DNA from: Acinetobacter albensis
Lineage (GTDB): Bacteria > Pseudomonadota > Gammaproteobacteria > Pseudomonadales > Moraxellaceae
Length of the DNA stretch: 64,000 bases
Direction: 5' to 3'
Assembly (NCBI RefSeq): GCF_900095025.1
Contig: NZ_FMBK01000005.1
Span: forward strand, 1 to 64,000
Shown piece by piece: positions 35,936 through 44,938 of this stretch. The notes beneath the pieces were generated by a model. The model was not told where the DNA came from and ran no database searches. It was given only the letters and a program-made list of their open reading frames with translations. Each line of letters begins with the position of its first letter. The stretch's first letter is position 1. A program made the translations under genes and the position numbers.

Positions 35936-36277
35936 ATGCAACCACGTATGGGCGGTATTATTCAGGCCAATATTCCAGATCGAGATACTTTATATGCCAG
36001 TTACATGCCTTATGTTGTAGGCGGTGGTTTATTTGTTCCGACAAAACAACCTGTTAAAATGGGTGAGGAAGTTTTTGTGTTGGCGACTTTACCCGATCAA
36101 TCACAAAAAATTCCTTTAACAGGAAAAGTGATCTGGATCTCACAAAAACAGAACGGCATTAAATTACAAGGTTTTGGAATGCAACTTTCTGGTGAGAAAG
36201 GTGTTTATTACAAATCAGAAGCTGAAAAGTTACTTGCAGGTATTAAGTCTGAAGGGCGAACTAGTTACACTATGTAA
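35936..36277 (+). CDS. pilZ: PilZ-domain type IV pilus protein
   Basis: 113 residues, the length of the founding PilZ needed for type IV pilus assembly. Conserved blocks are YASYMPYVVGGGLFVPT, LPDQSQKIPLTGKVIWIS and GFGMQLSGEKG. As in that subgroup, the canonical RxxxR c-di-GMP-binding motif is not evident. It lies between holB and a tatD-type gene. Confidence 0.88.
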   Translation: MQPRMGGIIQANIPDRDTLYASYMPYVVGGGLFVPTKQPVKMGEEVFVLATLPDQSQKIPLTGKVIWISQKQNGIKLQGFGMQLSGEKGVYYKSEAEKLLAGIKSEGRTSYTM

Positions 36278-36303
36278 GCTTTCATTACTTTTAGGATTTC
36301 ACC

Positions 36304-37077
36304 GTGTTTGTAGATACGCATTGCCATTTAACCATGTTGGATTTAACGCCTTATAATGGCAATCTAGATTTAGCTTTGGCACAGGCACGTCAAGCGGGTG
36401 TGTCTAAATTTATGAGTATTTCGGTGAATTTGGATGATCATATTGCATTAGCTGAAATTGCAGCACGGCATGCCGATGTGGGATACAGCGTTGGTGTGCA
36501 TCCCTGTGAAGATCCTGATGTTATGGCACGTGCAAGCACGGATTATTTGGTGGAATTAGCCCGAAGTGAAAAAGTATGGGCAATTGGTGAAACAGGTTTA
36601 GATTATTTTCACAGCACGGATTTTATTGCAGAGCAAAAAGATTGTTTTGTCCGTCATATTCATGCGTCTCAAACCGTGAAAAAACCAGTGGTAGTTCACA
36701 CTCGCTCAGCCAAACATGACACTGTAGATATCATTCGTGCTGAAAAATCTACGCATGGTATTTTGCATTGTTTTACTGAAGATTGGGAAACGGCTAAAGC
36801 GGTACTCGATTGCGGTTATTACGTTTCCTTTTCCGGTATTGTTTCTTTTAAAAATGCGCAAGATTTACGCGATGTCGCCAAGCAAGTTCCACTTGATCGG
36901 CTATTAATTGAAACGGATAGTCCATACTTGGCACCTATGCCCTATAGAGGTAAAGCCAATGAACCAAAATACGTTCCTTATGTAGCAAAAGCCTTAAGCC
37001 ATGTATATGATAAGTCTGTTGAGGAAATTGCAGCGATCACCATGCAAAATTTTGAAAATCTCCTTAATTTAAAATAA
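36304..37077 (+). CDS. TatD-family metal-dependent deoxyribonuclease
   Basis: 257 residues starting at GTG. The amidohydrolase-type metal ligands are visible: VDTHCHL at the N-terminus, GETGLDYF, VVHTRSAK, GILHCFTED and TDSPYLAP. This fits the YcfH branch of TatD. It follows pilZ by 26 bp, as ycfH follows holB in E. coli. Confidence 0.92.
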   Translation: MFVDTHCHLTMLDLTPYNGNLDLALAQARQAGVSKFMSISVNLDDHIALAEIAARHADVGYSVGVHPCEDPDVMARASTDYLVELARSEKVWAIGETGLDYFHSTDFIAEQKDCFVRHIHASQTVKKPVVVHTRSAKHDTVDIIRAEKSTHGILHCFTEDWETAKAVLDCGYYVSFSGIVSFKNAQDLRDVAKQVPLDRLLIETDSPYLAPMPYRGKANEPKYVPYVAKALSHVYDKSVEEIAAITMQNFENLLNLK

Positions 37078-37116
37078 ATAGTTTGAATTGATACAAGTGT
37101 AGAAGAGAGTCATAGC

Positions 37117-37737
37117 GTGAAGATGGATCGACAGGCTCAGTTTCGAGCAAGAGAAGCATTAATTTTTCAAGTTGCAGAGCAACTATTATTAGAAAATGGC
37201 GAATCGGGCATGACGCTTGATGCGTTAGCAGCGGAACTCGATCTGGCAAAAGGAACGTTGTATAAGCACTTTCAAAGTAAAGATGAGCTGTATATTCTTT
37301 TAATTATTCGCAATGAAAAAATGTTGCTCGAAATGATCAAAGATTCAGACAAAGCATTTCCAGAACATTTGGCTTTTTTTATGTTGCATCATCTGCATCA
37401 TCCAGAGCGTACAGTGCTTTTTCATCAAATCGAAGAGCGTTTATCGACCACTGGTGTGGGTATTCATCATTTATTCAATGAACTCTATCAAATTAGAAAG
37501 CAGCGTTTACGTATTATTATTCGTATGACTGAAAGTTATTTAGACTCTCTTGAAAGTATTATGTCCGTGCGTGACTATTTGGCCTCTATTTGGGCTTTAA
37601 CGCATGGTGCCGCAGCCATATTGAATTCAAGTTTTTATCAGCGTTATATGGGTTCAAGAGATACTTTACGTGTCGCTTATATCGATCAGGCATTGGCACT
37701 GCCTAAGCAAATCAGTTTTGCACAATCAATGCTGTAA
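37117..37737 (+). CDS. TetR-family transcriptional regulator
   Basis: 206 residues. The N-terminal TetR helix-turn-helix is QLLLENGESGMTLDALAAEL followed by AKGTLYKHFQSKDELY. The ligand domain has no recognisable specificity. The GTG at 37117 lies 8 nt after AAGAGAG and is favoured over an ATG two codons later. It ends 9 bp before gspH, so it may be co-transcribed with the pseudopilin genes. Confidence 0.88.
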   Translation: MKMDRQAQFRAREALIFQVAEQLLLENGESGMTLDALAAELDLAKGTLYKHFQSKDELYILLIIRNEKMLLEMIKDSDKAFPEHLAFFMLHHLHHPERTVLFHQIEERLSTTGVGIHHLFNELYQIRKQRLRIIIRMTESYLDSLESIMSVRDYLASIWALTHGAAAILNSSFYQRYMGSRDTLRVAYIDQALALPKQISFAQSML

Positions 37738-37746
37738 AGGTATGCA

Positions 37747-38307
37747 ATGAAGCACATGAGACCATCATCAAATCAGGGTTTTACACTTATCGAATTGATG
37801 GTGGTGATTGTCATTATGGCACTCATGGCGTCTTTGGTTTTAAGTAATATCGGTGGTGTCGATCAACGAAAAGCCATGCAGGCGCGTGAAGTCTTTCTTA
37901 TGGATTTAACACGATTAAATCGTGAATCAAATGATCAAGCGCGTATTTTTGCGTTGAATCTACTCCCTGCAACCGATGTAGCACCATTTCGTTATGGTGT
38001 GAATGAGTATATTACTTCTATCCGTCAAAACGATCAGATGCCAACAATCGCTGATAATCAAAAGTGGCAAAACTATACTGGATTTAAGATGCGTACTTTA
38101 CCCGATCAGGTTTCATTCAATATTCAAGCGATTGACCGACAATACGAAAATGCCAACAATCAAGATTTGATTCAAGCCAATGCACCTAAATTAATGTGGT
38201 TTGGTAATGGGGAAGCAAAACCTGTGCGAATACAGTTTTATTTTGAACAGCGGCCCATTGGAGAAGAAATAGAGATTGATTATTTAGGCAAAATAAATGC
38301 AAGCTAA
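37747..38307 (+). CDS. gspH: Type II secretion minor pseudopilin GspH
   Basis: 186 residues. A short leader ends at Gly11, followed by FTLIELMVVIVIMALMASLVLS with Glu at position +5 of the mature protein, the PilD/GspO prepilin peptidase site. The order H-I-J-K that follows identifies it as the tip pseudopilin GspH. The main gsp operon is not in this window, consistent with scattered type II genes in Acinetobacter. It overlaps the next gene by 11 bp. Confidence 0.88.
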   Translation: MKHMRPSSNQGFTLIELMVVIVIMALMASLVLSNIGGVDQRKAMQAREVFLMDLTRLNRESNDQARIFALNLLPATDVAPFRYGVNEYITSIRQNDQMPTIADNQKWQNYTGFKMRTLPDQVSFNIQAIDRQYENANNQDLIQANAPKLMWFGNGEAKPVRIQFYFEQRPIGEEIEIDYLGKINAS

Positions 38308-38797
38308 ATACTCTAGAGCGAATTTTCTGCCTTGCTTGGTTGCGAAACAATATTCAACTCATGACAATGGGCAAAATTCATGCTCTCATCGCTTTAAACA
38401 GTCTCGCATGCTTAGATCTCGTCGTACTTTAGGATTTACTCTACTTGAAGTCATGGTGGCGTTGGCTATTTTTGCCACTGCCGCAATTGCTCTGACAAAA
38501 GTGGCAATGCAATATACTCAAGCCACTGCAAATGCAATTTTACGGACCAAAGCACAATTTGTCGCTTTAAATGAAGTGGCGAATATGGAAATCAATCAAG
38601 AATGGTTACAAGGAACACAATCAGAACAAAGCACACAGCAGGGAGAAATGTGGCAAATTGATAAATCTGCGCAATCCACCATTAGTCCAAATGTACAGCG
38701 TATAGAAGTACAAGTGAGCTTATTGAATGCAGACTCAGGAAAAGTGCAAGCAGGAATTACACATCTAGTTTTTTTTAACTACAAGGCTAAAGTGTAA
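38297..38797 (+). CDS. gspI: Type II secretion minor pseudopilin GspI
   Basis: 166 residues from the ATG at 38297, which has AGG about 9 nt upstream and overlaps the gspH end. The prepilin motif is G46-FTLLEVMVALAIFA, so this start implies a 46-residue leader. An internal ATG at 38408 would give a usual leader of nine residues but has no ribosome site. The mature protein matches GspI, one of the tip trio with J and K. Its TAA overlaps the gspJ ATG (TAATG). Confidence 0.85.
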   Translation: MQAKYSRANFLPCLVAKQYSTHDNGQNSCSHRFKQSRMLRSRRTLGFTLLEVMVALAIFATAAIALTKVAMQYTQATANAILRTKAQFVALNEVANMEINQEWLQGTQSEQSTQQGEMWQIDKSAQSTISPNVQRIEVQVSLLNADSGKVQAGITHLVFFNYKAKV

Positions 38798-39504
38798 TGC
38801 AGTTAAAAAATAAAAAAAATAAAATGTCACAAACACAGCATAATTGTCGATCTTGTACACAAAAAAAGCGTTGTTTAATTCATCCTCGTTCAGGTTTTAC
38901 CTTGGTTGAGTTGTTGGTGGCAATTGCGATTTTTGCAGTGCTTTCGGCATTAGGATGGAAAGTTTTTGATTATTTGATTAAAGTAAAAGATCGTAATGCT
39001 GAACATGAAATAAATTTAGGTCAATTACAAGAAGCTTATCAGCAAGTTTTACGTGATACCGTGCAAACAGTGCCTTTAACTGCGAATATAAATAGTGAAA
39101 TTCAGCCTGCTTTAGTGTTGCAAAATAGTACATTCAGCTTTAGTAAAACAGGGGTAACCGATCCTTTGCAGCAAGGGATTTCCCCCGATGAGCGAGTAGA
39201 ATATCAATATCGTGCCGATGAAAAAAAAGTTTATCGTTTAAAATATCGTTATCTTAATCGAAGTGGTCGTGATCAGCCTGAATCCAGCGTATTGCTGAGG
39301 GATGTAGATCAGTTTGAGGTTGTGGTGTTAAATCCAAATGAAAGCACTGCATGGCCAGAATCAGCAGAAAATTTAACTGATCATGTACAGAAGCAGAAGT
39401 TACCCAAAGGAATTAAGATTAAGCTGAAAGTGAGAGATGTTGAATATGAATGGATCTTTAGTTTATTGAATACAGATTATCTAGAACAGCGCCAGAATAA
39501 TTAA
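38797..39504 (+). CDS. gspJ: Type II secretion minor pseudopilin GspJ
   Basis: 235 residues with the prepilin motif SG-FTLVELLVAIAIFAVLSALGW and a soluble GspJ domain. The leader is 33 residues from the overlapping ATG at 38797, or 24 from the ATG at 38824; no closer ATG, GTG or TTG exists in frame. It contains three cysteines (17, 20 and 26) and many basic residues. GspJ joins GspI and GspK at the pseudopilus tip. Confidence 0.88.
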   Translation: MQLKNKKNKMSQTQHNCRSCTQKKRCLIHPRSGFTLVELLVAIAIFAVLSALGWKVFDYLIKVKDRNAEHEINLGQLQEAYQQVLRDTVQTVPLTANINSEIQPALVLQNSTFSFSKTGVTDPLQQGISPDERVEYQYRADEKKVYRLKYRYLNRSGRDQPESSVLLRDVDQFEVVVLNPNESTAWPESAENLTDHVQKQKLPKGIKIKLKVRDVEYEWIFSLLNTDYLEQRQNN

Positions 39505-39541
39505 ACAAATCGTGAACTAAAGCAAAATTAAAGAGAGATAC

Positions 39542-40489
39542 ATGAAGCAGCAACGTGGAATTGCCTTAATCACAATTTTAGTCATGGTGGCATTGGCAAC
39601 CATTCTTGCTGCAACGATTGTAAAACGCCAAGCCAATACGGCTGAAAATACAGCTTATTTAATGCGTCAAAATCAGTCATTAATGTACGCTAAAAGTGCG
39701 GAAGCTTTTTTCTCTGAACTTTTGGTCGATGATGCAGAAAATGCAGCAGATATAGATCATTTACAAGAAAATTGGGCCAAACCAATGCCTGCTTTTCCAG
39801 TGGAAGATGGTTTTGTATCGGGCACTATACAAGATGAGTCTGGAAAATTTAATTTAAATAGTTTGGTCAATGCTGATGGAACCCCTAATTTGCCTGCCAA
39901 AATTTGGTTTGAAAAATTATTGTTACGGGTAGGATTACAAGAAAAATTAAGTGAAGCTGTGATTGATTGGCAAGATCCAGATGACCAAACTATCGGGGGG
40001 ATGGGCGCGGAAGCAAATTACTATCAAGGACTATCGCCAAGTTATTTACCTGCAAATACCAAATTTCATCATGTCGAAGAACTTAAGTTAGTTCGAGGAT
40101 TTGAAGGCGAAAAATATTTACAAATTGCCGATTATGTCACCACCGTACCTAATACAGACAGTAAACTGAATATCAATACAGCTTCTGCTGTGTTGTTGGC
40201 AAGTTTAGACCCTAAGTTAGAAGTGAATGCAGTTCAACACGTCATACAGCAGCGACAAGCCAATTTACAATATTTTTCCAATGTCAGTGAACTTTGGGCC
40301 ATTGAGCCTTTTGCACAAGTCAGTAATGAAGTTCGTACTGAATTAAATGATCTTTTAGGTGTCCAATCCAATTATTTTAAGGCACGTATTGAAGTCATAT
40401 TAAGTGAGCGAAAACGACAGTTCAGTAGTGACTTGGTCCGTAAAGATAAGACAGTTTATGTTGCTTACCGAAGTATGGCACCATTCTAA
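39542..40489 (+). CDS. gspK: Type II secretion minor pseudopilin GspK
   Basis: 315 residues, the largest pseudopilin. The leader is MKQQRG followed by IALITILVMVALATILAATI; Ile replaces Phe at +1 and Glu+5 is absent, as is typical for GspK, which caps the pseudopilus. The mature part has the calcium-region and helix-hairpin-helix-like blocks LNINTASAVLLASL. It starts 37 bp after gspJ and ends the cluster. Confidence 0.9.
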   Translation: MKQQRGIALITILVMVALATILAATIVKRQANTAENTAYLMRQNQSLMYAKSAEAFFSELLVDDAENAADIDHLQENWAKPMPAFPVEDGFVSGTIQDESGKFNLNSLVNADGTPNLPAKIWFEKLLLRVGLQEKLSEAVIDWQDPDDQTIGGMGAEANYYQGLSPSYLPANTKFHHVEELKLVRGFEGEKYLQIADYVTTVPNTDSKLNINTASAVLLASLDPKLEVNAVQHVIQQRQANLQYFSNVSELWAIEPFAQVSNEVRTELNDLLGVQSNYFKARIEVILSERKRQFSSDLVRKDKTVYVAYRSMAPF

Positions 40490-40639
40490 TTGTATTTACC
40501 TGATGACGCTAAAATGATAGCACCTACTTTTATTGTTTAAATTTTATCAATTGTATTGAACAGTAAAATTAATGCGCAGCCTTTCAGTTTTGCTTTATAA
40601 TCAAAATTAATTCACAGATTTCTGATTGCATTACGACAT

Positions 40640-41236
40640 ATGTTAATTCGTAAGTTATTTAAGTTTGAAAATGCTCATATTGTGCGTAACTGCACATCTG
40701 ATCGTTGTAAGCGCTCGATTCATGGTCATAGCTATAAAGTTGAATTGCTGCTTAAGGCTTCAAAATTAGATCATGGACAAATGGTTTACGATTTTGGCCT
40801 GTTAAAAGGACTGATCAAAGATATTTTTGACAGCTTTGATCATGCAATTTGTTTTTGGCAACAAGATGATGCTGATTATATTGAGGCCTGCAAAAAATTT
40901 AGTGCTCGTTGGGTATCTTTACCTGTTTCGCCGTCTGCGGAACAGTTTTCAAGAATTTTCTTCTATTTAGCTCAGCAAATATTAGTTTCTACCATTACTC
41001 AAAATGGGGAAGGTGATGTTGAGGTCTATTCTGTTATCGTACATGAAACGGATACAGGCTATGCGCAAAGCTTTATTGAAGATATTGAAAATGAGCAAAT
41101 GGGGCTATTAAAGCTAGAGCAAATTATATTTTCTGAGCAAGTCCAAGCAGAATGGTTAGATCCAGCTATGTATGAAAAATTAAAACAAGGAATAAAATTC
41201 CAAAATCCAAGTGTAGATCTTCAAGTTCCTGTTTGA
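40640..41236 (+). CDS. 6-pyruvoyl-tetrahydropterin synthase / QueD-like protein
   Basis: 198 residues, longer than the 121 of E. coli QueD. Zinc ligands are visible in FENAHIV and IHGHSYKVE, and VYDFGLLKGLIKDIFDSFDHA and VIVHETDTGYAQSF match the family core. The catalytic cysteine region reads CKRSIHGH, that is C-x4-HGH rather than the QueD C-x3-HGH. The C-terminal 50 residues are an extension. It may act in queuosine or a related pterin pathway; the true reaction is not certain. Confidence 0.8.
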   Translation: MLIRKLFKFENAHIVRNCTSDRCKRSIHGHSYKVELLLKASKLDHGQMVYDFGLLKGLIKDIFDSFDHAICFWQQDDADYIEACKKFSARWVSLPVSPSAEQFSRIFFYLAQQILVSTITQNGEGDVEVYSVIVHETDTGYAQSFIEDIENEQMGLLKLEQIIFSEQVQAEWLDPAMYEKLKQGIKFQNPSVDLQVPV

Positions 41237-41281
41237 AGTGAGTCTATCTTGGTTATGTTTAAAAAGGATTAGGAAGCAAGT

Positions 41282-41995
41282 ATGGCTTTTACGGAACAAC
41301 AGCAGTCTCAACTTGATAAAATTCAGTTAGATGCAAGTTGGAAAAGTGCGTTAAGTGAGTTTTTGCTTAGCACGAAAATGGAAGAATTAAAGCAGTTTTT
41401 GGTGGCAGAAAAAAATGCCGATAAATTGATTTATCCGCCCAGTTCACTTATTTTTAATGCGCTTAATACAACGCCTTTAAGCCATGTTAAAGTCGTGATT
41501 ATTGGGCAAGACCCTTATCATGGTCCAAATCAGGCACATGGTTTAAGTTTTTCAGTGCAAAAAGGGCTTGCGTTACCGCCTTCATTGCGTAATATTTTTC
41601 ATGAATTAAATACTGATCTGAATATTCCTATTTCAAAACACGGAAATTTAACAGATTGGGCGACACAAGGCGTGTTACTACTGAATAGTGTATTGACTGT
41701 TGAAGCAGGTCAGCCAACTTCACATCAAAAACAGGGTTGGGAAGATTTTACCGATCATGTGATTGATGTGTTAAATGAGCAGTGTGAACATATTGTGTTT
41801 ATCCTTTGGGGAGCATATGCACAACGAAAAGGACAACGAATCGATCCAAATAAGCATTTGATTCTAAAAGCTGCACATCCTTCACCACTTGCTGCAAATC
41901 GTGGTGGTTTTTTTGGATGTAAAGTATTTTCAAAAACAAATAATTATCTGAAACAAAATGGCATTGAGCCTATAAACTGGCAGCTGGACGCATGA
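41282..41995 (+). CDS. ung: Uracil-DNA glycosylase
   Basis: 237 residues. Family 1 UDG removes uracil from DNA. The water-activating motif [29 protein letters not shown], and the minor-groove loop [14 protein letters not shown] are all intact. It overlaps the next gene by 4 bp (ATGA), so the repair enzyme shares a transcript with an acyl-CoA hydrolase and tadA. Confidence 0.96.
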   Translation: MAFTEQQQSQLDKIQLDASWKSALSEFLLSTKMEELKQFLVAEKNADKLIYPPSSLIFNALNTTPLSHVKVVIIGQDPYHGPNQAHGLSFSVQKGLALPPSLRNIFHELNTDLNIPISKHGNLTDWATQGVLLLNSVLTVEAGQPTSHQKQGWEDFTDHVIDVLNEQCEHIVFILWGAYAQRKGQRIDPNKHLILKAAHPSPLAANRGGFFGCKVFSKTNNYLKQNGIEPINWQLDA

Positions 41996-43122
41996 CACAA
42001 TCTCCTGAATTAAAAAGTTATCATCCCGATCTTATTGTTGAAGAAGCAAAAAATGGCTGGCGCATTGTTCGTCTTAATCGGCCAAAATCTTTACACGCAT
42101 TAGATGAATCAATTGTTACGGCACTTTTAGATGTGTTTCAAGATTTCCACCTCGATGATGCAGTAAAAGCGATTTGGTTGGATTCAACCACTCCAAAAGC
42201 ATTTTGTGCGGGTGGAGATGTGCGTAAACTTCGTCAATTGGTGATTAATGATGAAGTGGAAACTGCAAACAAATTCTTTGAACAAGAATATGCTTTAGAC
42301 TTGCTCTTACATAACTATGCTAAACCTGTATTGGTATGGGGCGAAGGTTATGTCATGGGGGGCGGATTAGGCCTATTCATGGCAGCACCTTTCCGTTTGG
42401 TGACTCCATATTCACGCTTAGCTATGCCAGAAATTAATATTGGGCTTTATCCCGATGTAGGTGCTACACGTTTCTTAGCAGATCGGGGTGCAATTGGCCT
42501 ATTTACAGGACTTACAGGCTCGATTATGACTGCGGCAGGTGCCTACGGTATTGGTTGGGCGACTCATATTTGTGATGCACAACGCGATAATGTCTTACAA
42601 AAAGTGCTCAATATTGATTGGGGTCACTATCCAGCAGGAGATTTTCGCGCAATTGATGACACATTGAATGGTATGCATCGCCCTGTAGGCCCAGGTCCTT
42701 TGCAAAACTCTTTGGATGTGATTCATAGTGTTTGTCGAGGTGTAAACTTTGAGCATGATTATGAATCAATCATTGGTTTAAGTGATGCGCGTAGTGACTG
42801 GTTGCGTCAAGCAAGTGAAAATTTGCAAAAAGGTTCACCGACTACTGCTGCTTTAACTTGGTTGCTATGGCAGTGGGGCAAGCAAGTACATTCTTGGAAT
42901 GAAATCTTTGAACTTGAAATTCAAATTTCAGACTGGAAGATTCGTCACCCCGATTTTGTCGAAGGTGTACGGGCTCGTTTGGTCGACAAAGATTTGTCTC
43001 CAGAATGGAAAAAAGGTGCAGATTTTTCGTTAAAGTCGATTTTGTCTGATTACCCGCCTGTGACTAAAATTGAAAGTTGGAATAATCTTTTAAAGCATTA
43101 TGGTGTAATTAGTTCAGTATGA
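41992..43122 (+). CDS. Enoyl-CoA hydratase-fold protein, probable 3-hydroxyisobutyryl-CoA hydrolase
   Basis: 376 residues of the crotonase fold. [11 protein letters not shown] is the oxyanion-hole region, [36 protein letters not shown] is continuous with the active-site Glu of the hydrolase branch, and the long C-terminal part fits 3-hydroxyisobutyryl-CoA hydrolases of valine breakdown. Other valine genes are absent, so the substrate is uncertain. It overlaps both ung and tadA by 4 bp. Confidence 0.85.
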   Translation: MTQSPELKSYHPDLIVEEAKNGWRIVRLNRPKSLHALDESIVTALLDVFQDFHLDDAVKAIWLDSTTPKAFCAGGDVRKLRQLVINDEVETANKFFEQEYALDLLLHNYAKPVLVWGEGYVMGGGLGLFMAAPFRLVTPYSRLAMPEINIGLYPDVGATRFLADRGAIGLFTGLTGSIMTAAGAYGIGWATHICDAQRDNVLQKVLNIDWGHYPAGDFRAIDDTLNGMHRPVGPGPLQNSLDVIHSVCRGVNFEHDYESIIGLSDARSDWLRQASENLQKGSPTTAALTWLLWQWGKQVHSWNEIFELEIQISDWKIRHPDFVEGVRARLVDKDLSPEWKKGADFSLKSILSDYPPVTKIESWNNLLKHYGVISSV

Positions 43123-43640
43123 CCGTTGAAACACCATTGTCAGATGAGGAATGGATGCAGTTTGCTTATCAGCAAGCGGGCATTGCCGCCTCGAAACAAG
43201 AAATCCCTGTCGGGGCGGTGATTGTCAGTCAAAATAAGATTATTGGCGCAGGTTATAATGCGCCCATATCATTGAATGATCCAACGGCTCATGCGGAAGT
43301 ACAGGCGCTACGTCAAGCGTGCAATCACCTCAATAATTATCGACTCCCCGAAGATTCTATTTTATATGTGACTTTAGAGCCTTGTACTATGTGTGTTGGG
43401 GCTTTAATTCATGCACGTATTAGTCGGGTTGTGTTTGGCGCGACTGAAACTAAAGCAGGTTCATTGGTCAGTGCAAGAAAGTTATTAGAAACAGGTTATT
43501 ACAATCATCAGTTTGATTTTTCTGGCGGGTGCTTGAATAAACAGTGTTCTCAACAGTTGAGTGATTTTTTTAAGATGCGCCGTGAGCAAAAAAAAATAAA
43601 TAAATTACAAGAAAAGTCCTTAAATGATCAGAATCATTGA
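43119..43640 (+). CDS. tadA: tRNA-specific adenosine deaminase TadA
   Basis: 173 residues. TadA converts A34 to inosine in tRNA-Arg(ACG). The zinc site is complete: HAE in PTAHAEVQAL and PCTMC in LEPCTMCVGALIHA. The deaminase fold ends with a Lys-rich tail. It starts in the ATGA overlap with the hydrolase gene, the third member of a tightly overlapping set. Confidence 0.94.
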   Translation: MTVETPLSDEEWMQFAYQQAGIAASKQEIPVGAVIVSQNKIIGAGYNAPISLNDPTAHAEVQALRQACNHLNNYRLPEDSILYVTLEPCTMCVGALIHARISRVVFGATETKAGSLVSARKLLETGYYNHQFDFSGGCLNKQCSQQLSDFFKMRREQKKINKLQEKSLNDQNH

Positions 43641-43661
43641 TCTAATATATGTAAAATACAA

Positions 43662-43679
43662 TGACAATAATCATTGTCA
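43662..43679. promoter_or_regulatory. Dyad before the SRPBCC gene, weak Fur-box resemblance
   Basis: TGACAAT-AATC-ATTGTCA, an inverted repeat with 7-bp arms, 20 bp upstream of the SRPBCC start. The right half (ATAATCATTGTC) is one base from the Fur-box half ATAATCATTATC. A similar AATCATTGATC occurs at 43632-43642. A repressor site is likely; the identity of the repressor is inferred. Confidence 0.4.
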
Positions 43680-43699
43680 AATAAGAGTTGGATTAAACC

Positions 43700-44131
43700 A
43701 TGAAGTCTATTCAGGTTAGAAAAGAATTTAATGCACCGATTGAGCAAATATTTAATTTGTTATCTAAACATGCCACTTATAATATTGCCTTTGCACCGAT
43801 TCAGGTTGAAAGAGTTAAAGATTCTACAGATCCTGAGCGTCCTGATGGTGTGGGGTCAGTTCGTCGCATGGGGTTTGGCCCTGTTAAACCTTTGCAAGAA
43901 CAAATTACACGTATGGACGTTAATCAAAGAATTGAATATCAGATTATTAAAAATCCTTTAATCAAACATCATTTGGGGATTATTGAGTTTGATGCAATAA
44001 ATGAGAATAAAACTTTAGTCACTTATACAATTGAATTACAAGCACGTGCACCTTTTGTTAGTCAAATAATCCTTGCACAGTTAAAATCTGCGATTAAACT
44101 TGGCTTTTCAAAACTCGCAAAGACTGTATAA
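43700..44131 (+). CDS. SRPBCC-family small lipid/ligand-binding protein
   Basis: 143 residues with the START-like SRPBCC pattern: [16 protein letters not shown] at the N-terminus, a central [15 protein letters not shown], a long strand region and a C-terminal helix [16 protein letters not shown]. Such proteins bind hydrophobic ligands; the ligand is unknown. It begins 60 bp after tadA behind a dyad and ends 17 bp before cmk. Confidence 0.8.
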   Translation: MKSIQVRKEFNAPIEQIFNLLSKHATYNIAFAPIQVERVKDSTDPERPDGVGSVRRMGFGPVKPLQEQITRMDVNQRIEYQIIKNPLIKHHLGIIEFDAINENKTLVTYTIELQARAPFVSQIILAQLKSAIKLGFSKLAKTV

Positions 44132-44148
44132 GTAATGGCGGAACAGCA

Positions 44149-44832
44149 ATGACAGTAAATATTATTACAATTGATGGCCCAAGTGGTTCAGGAAAGGGTA
44201 CGCTTGCTGCTAAATTGGCAGCATATTATCAGTTTCATTTATTAGATTCTGGCGCGCTATATCGTCTTTTAGGCTTGTCATTACATCAACAGAATTTATT
44301 GGATTGTTTGGATTCAAAACTTGACTTATGTACTGAAATTGCAAAAAAATTAGATATAAAATTTGTTACAAGTGATGTTGGAACTGAGGTTTGGCTTGAT
44401 AAGCAAGATGTTACTCAAACTATTCGCACAGAGCGTGTTGGAGAGTTTGCTTCAAAAGTTGCTGTAATTCCAGAGCTTAGGCAGGCACTTTTTGATCGAC
44501 AACGTGCATTTGTACAAGCACCTGGATTGGTAGCAGATGGACGAGATATGGCAACTACTATTTTTCCAGAAGCGCAAGCCAAAATTTACTTAACTGCATC
44601 TGCTGAGTCTCGAGCCGAGCGACGTTTAAAGCAGTTGCAGGGTATGGGGCTAGATGTTAAAATAAAGGATATTTTAGCTAATATACAAGCTAGAGACAAA
44701 CGAGATATGGAGCGAGCAGTCGCGCCACTCAAGCCAGCAACTGATGCTTACATCATTGATAGTTCAGAATTGAACATCAATCAAGTGTTTAAGTTAATGA
44801 CTACATTTGTTGACCAGCAATTAATGAATTAA
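44149..44832 (+). CDS. cmk: Cytidylate kinase
   Basis: 227 residues. Cmk phosphorylates CMP and dCMP. The P-loop is [12 protein letters not shown] (8-19), followed by [10 protein letters not shown], the [15 protein letters not shown] motif and RAERRLKQL lid. The cmk-rpsA-ihfB order is conserved across gammaproteobacteria. A 106-bp leader separates it from rpsA. Confidence 0.95.
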   Translation: MTVNIITIDGPSGSGKGTLAAKLAAYYQFHLLDSGALYRLLGLSLHQQNLLDCLDSKLDLCTEIAKKLDIKFVTSDVGTEVWLDKQDVTQTIRTERVGEFASKVAVIPELRQALFDRQRAFVQAPGLVADGRDMATTIFPEAQAKIYLTASAESRAERRLKQLQGMGLDVKIKDILANIQARDKRDMERAVAPLKPATDAYIIDSSELNINQVFKLMTTFVDQQLMN

Positions 44833-44938
44833 AGAATTTTCAGCTAAAGCATAGCTAGATCAGTTTATTACGGACTATGTGGAAGCTTAATTAAACCGGC
44901 CTTGTCTGATCCAAGACCGCTGACATATCAGGTATATC

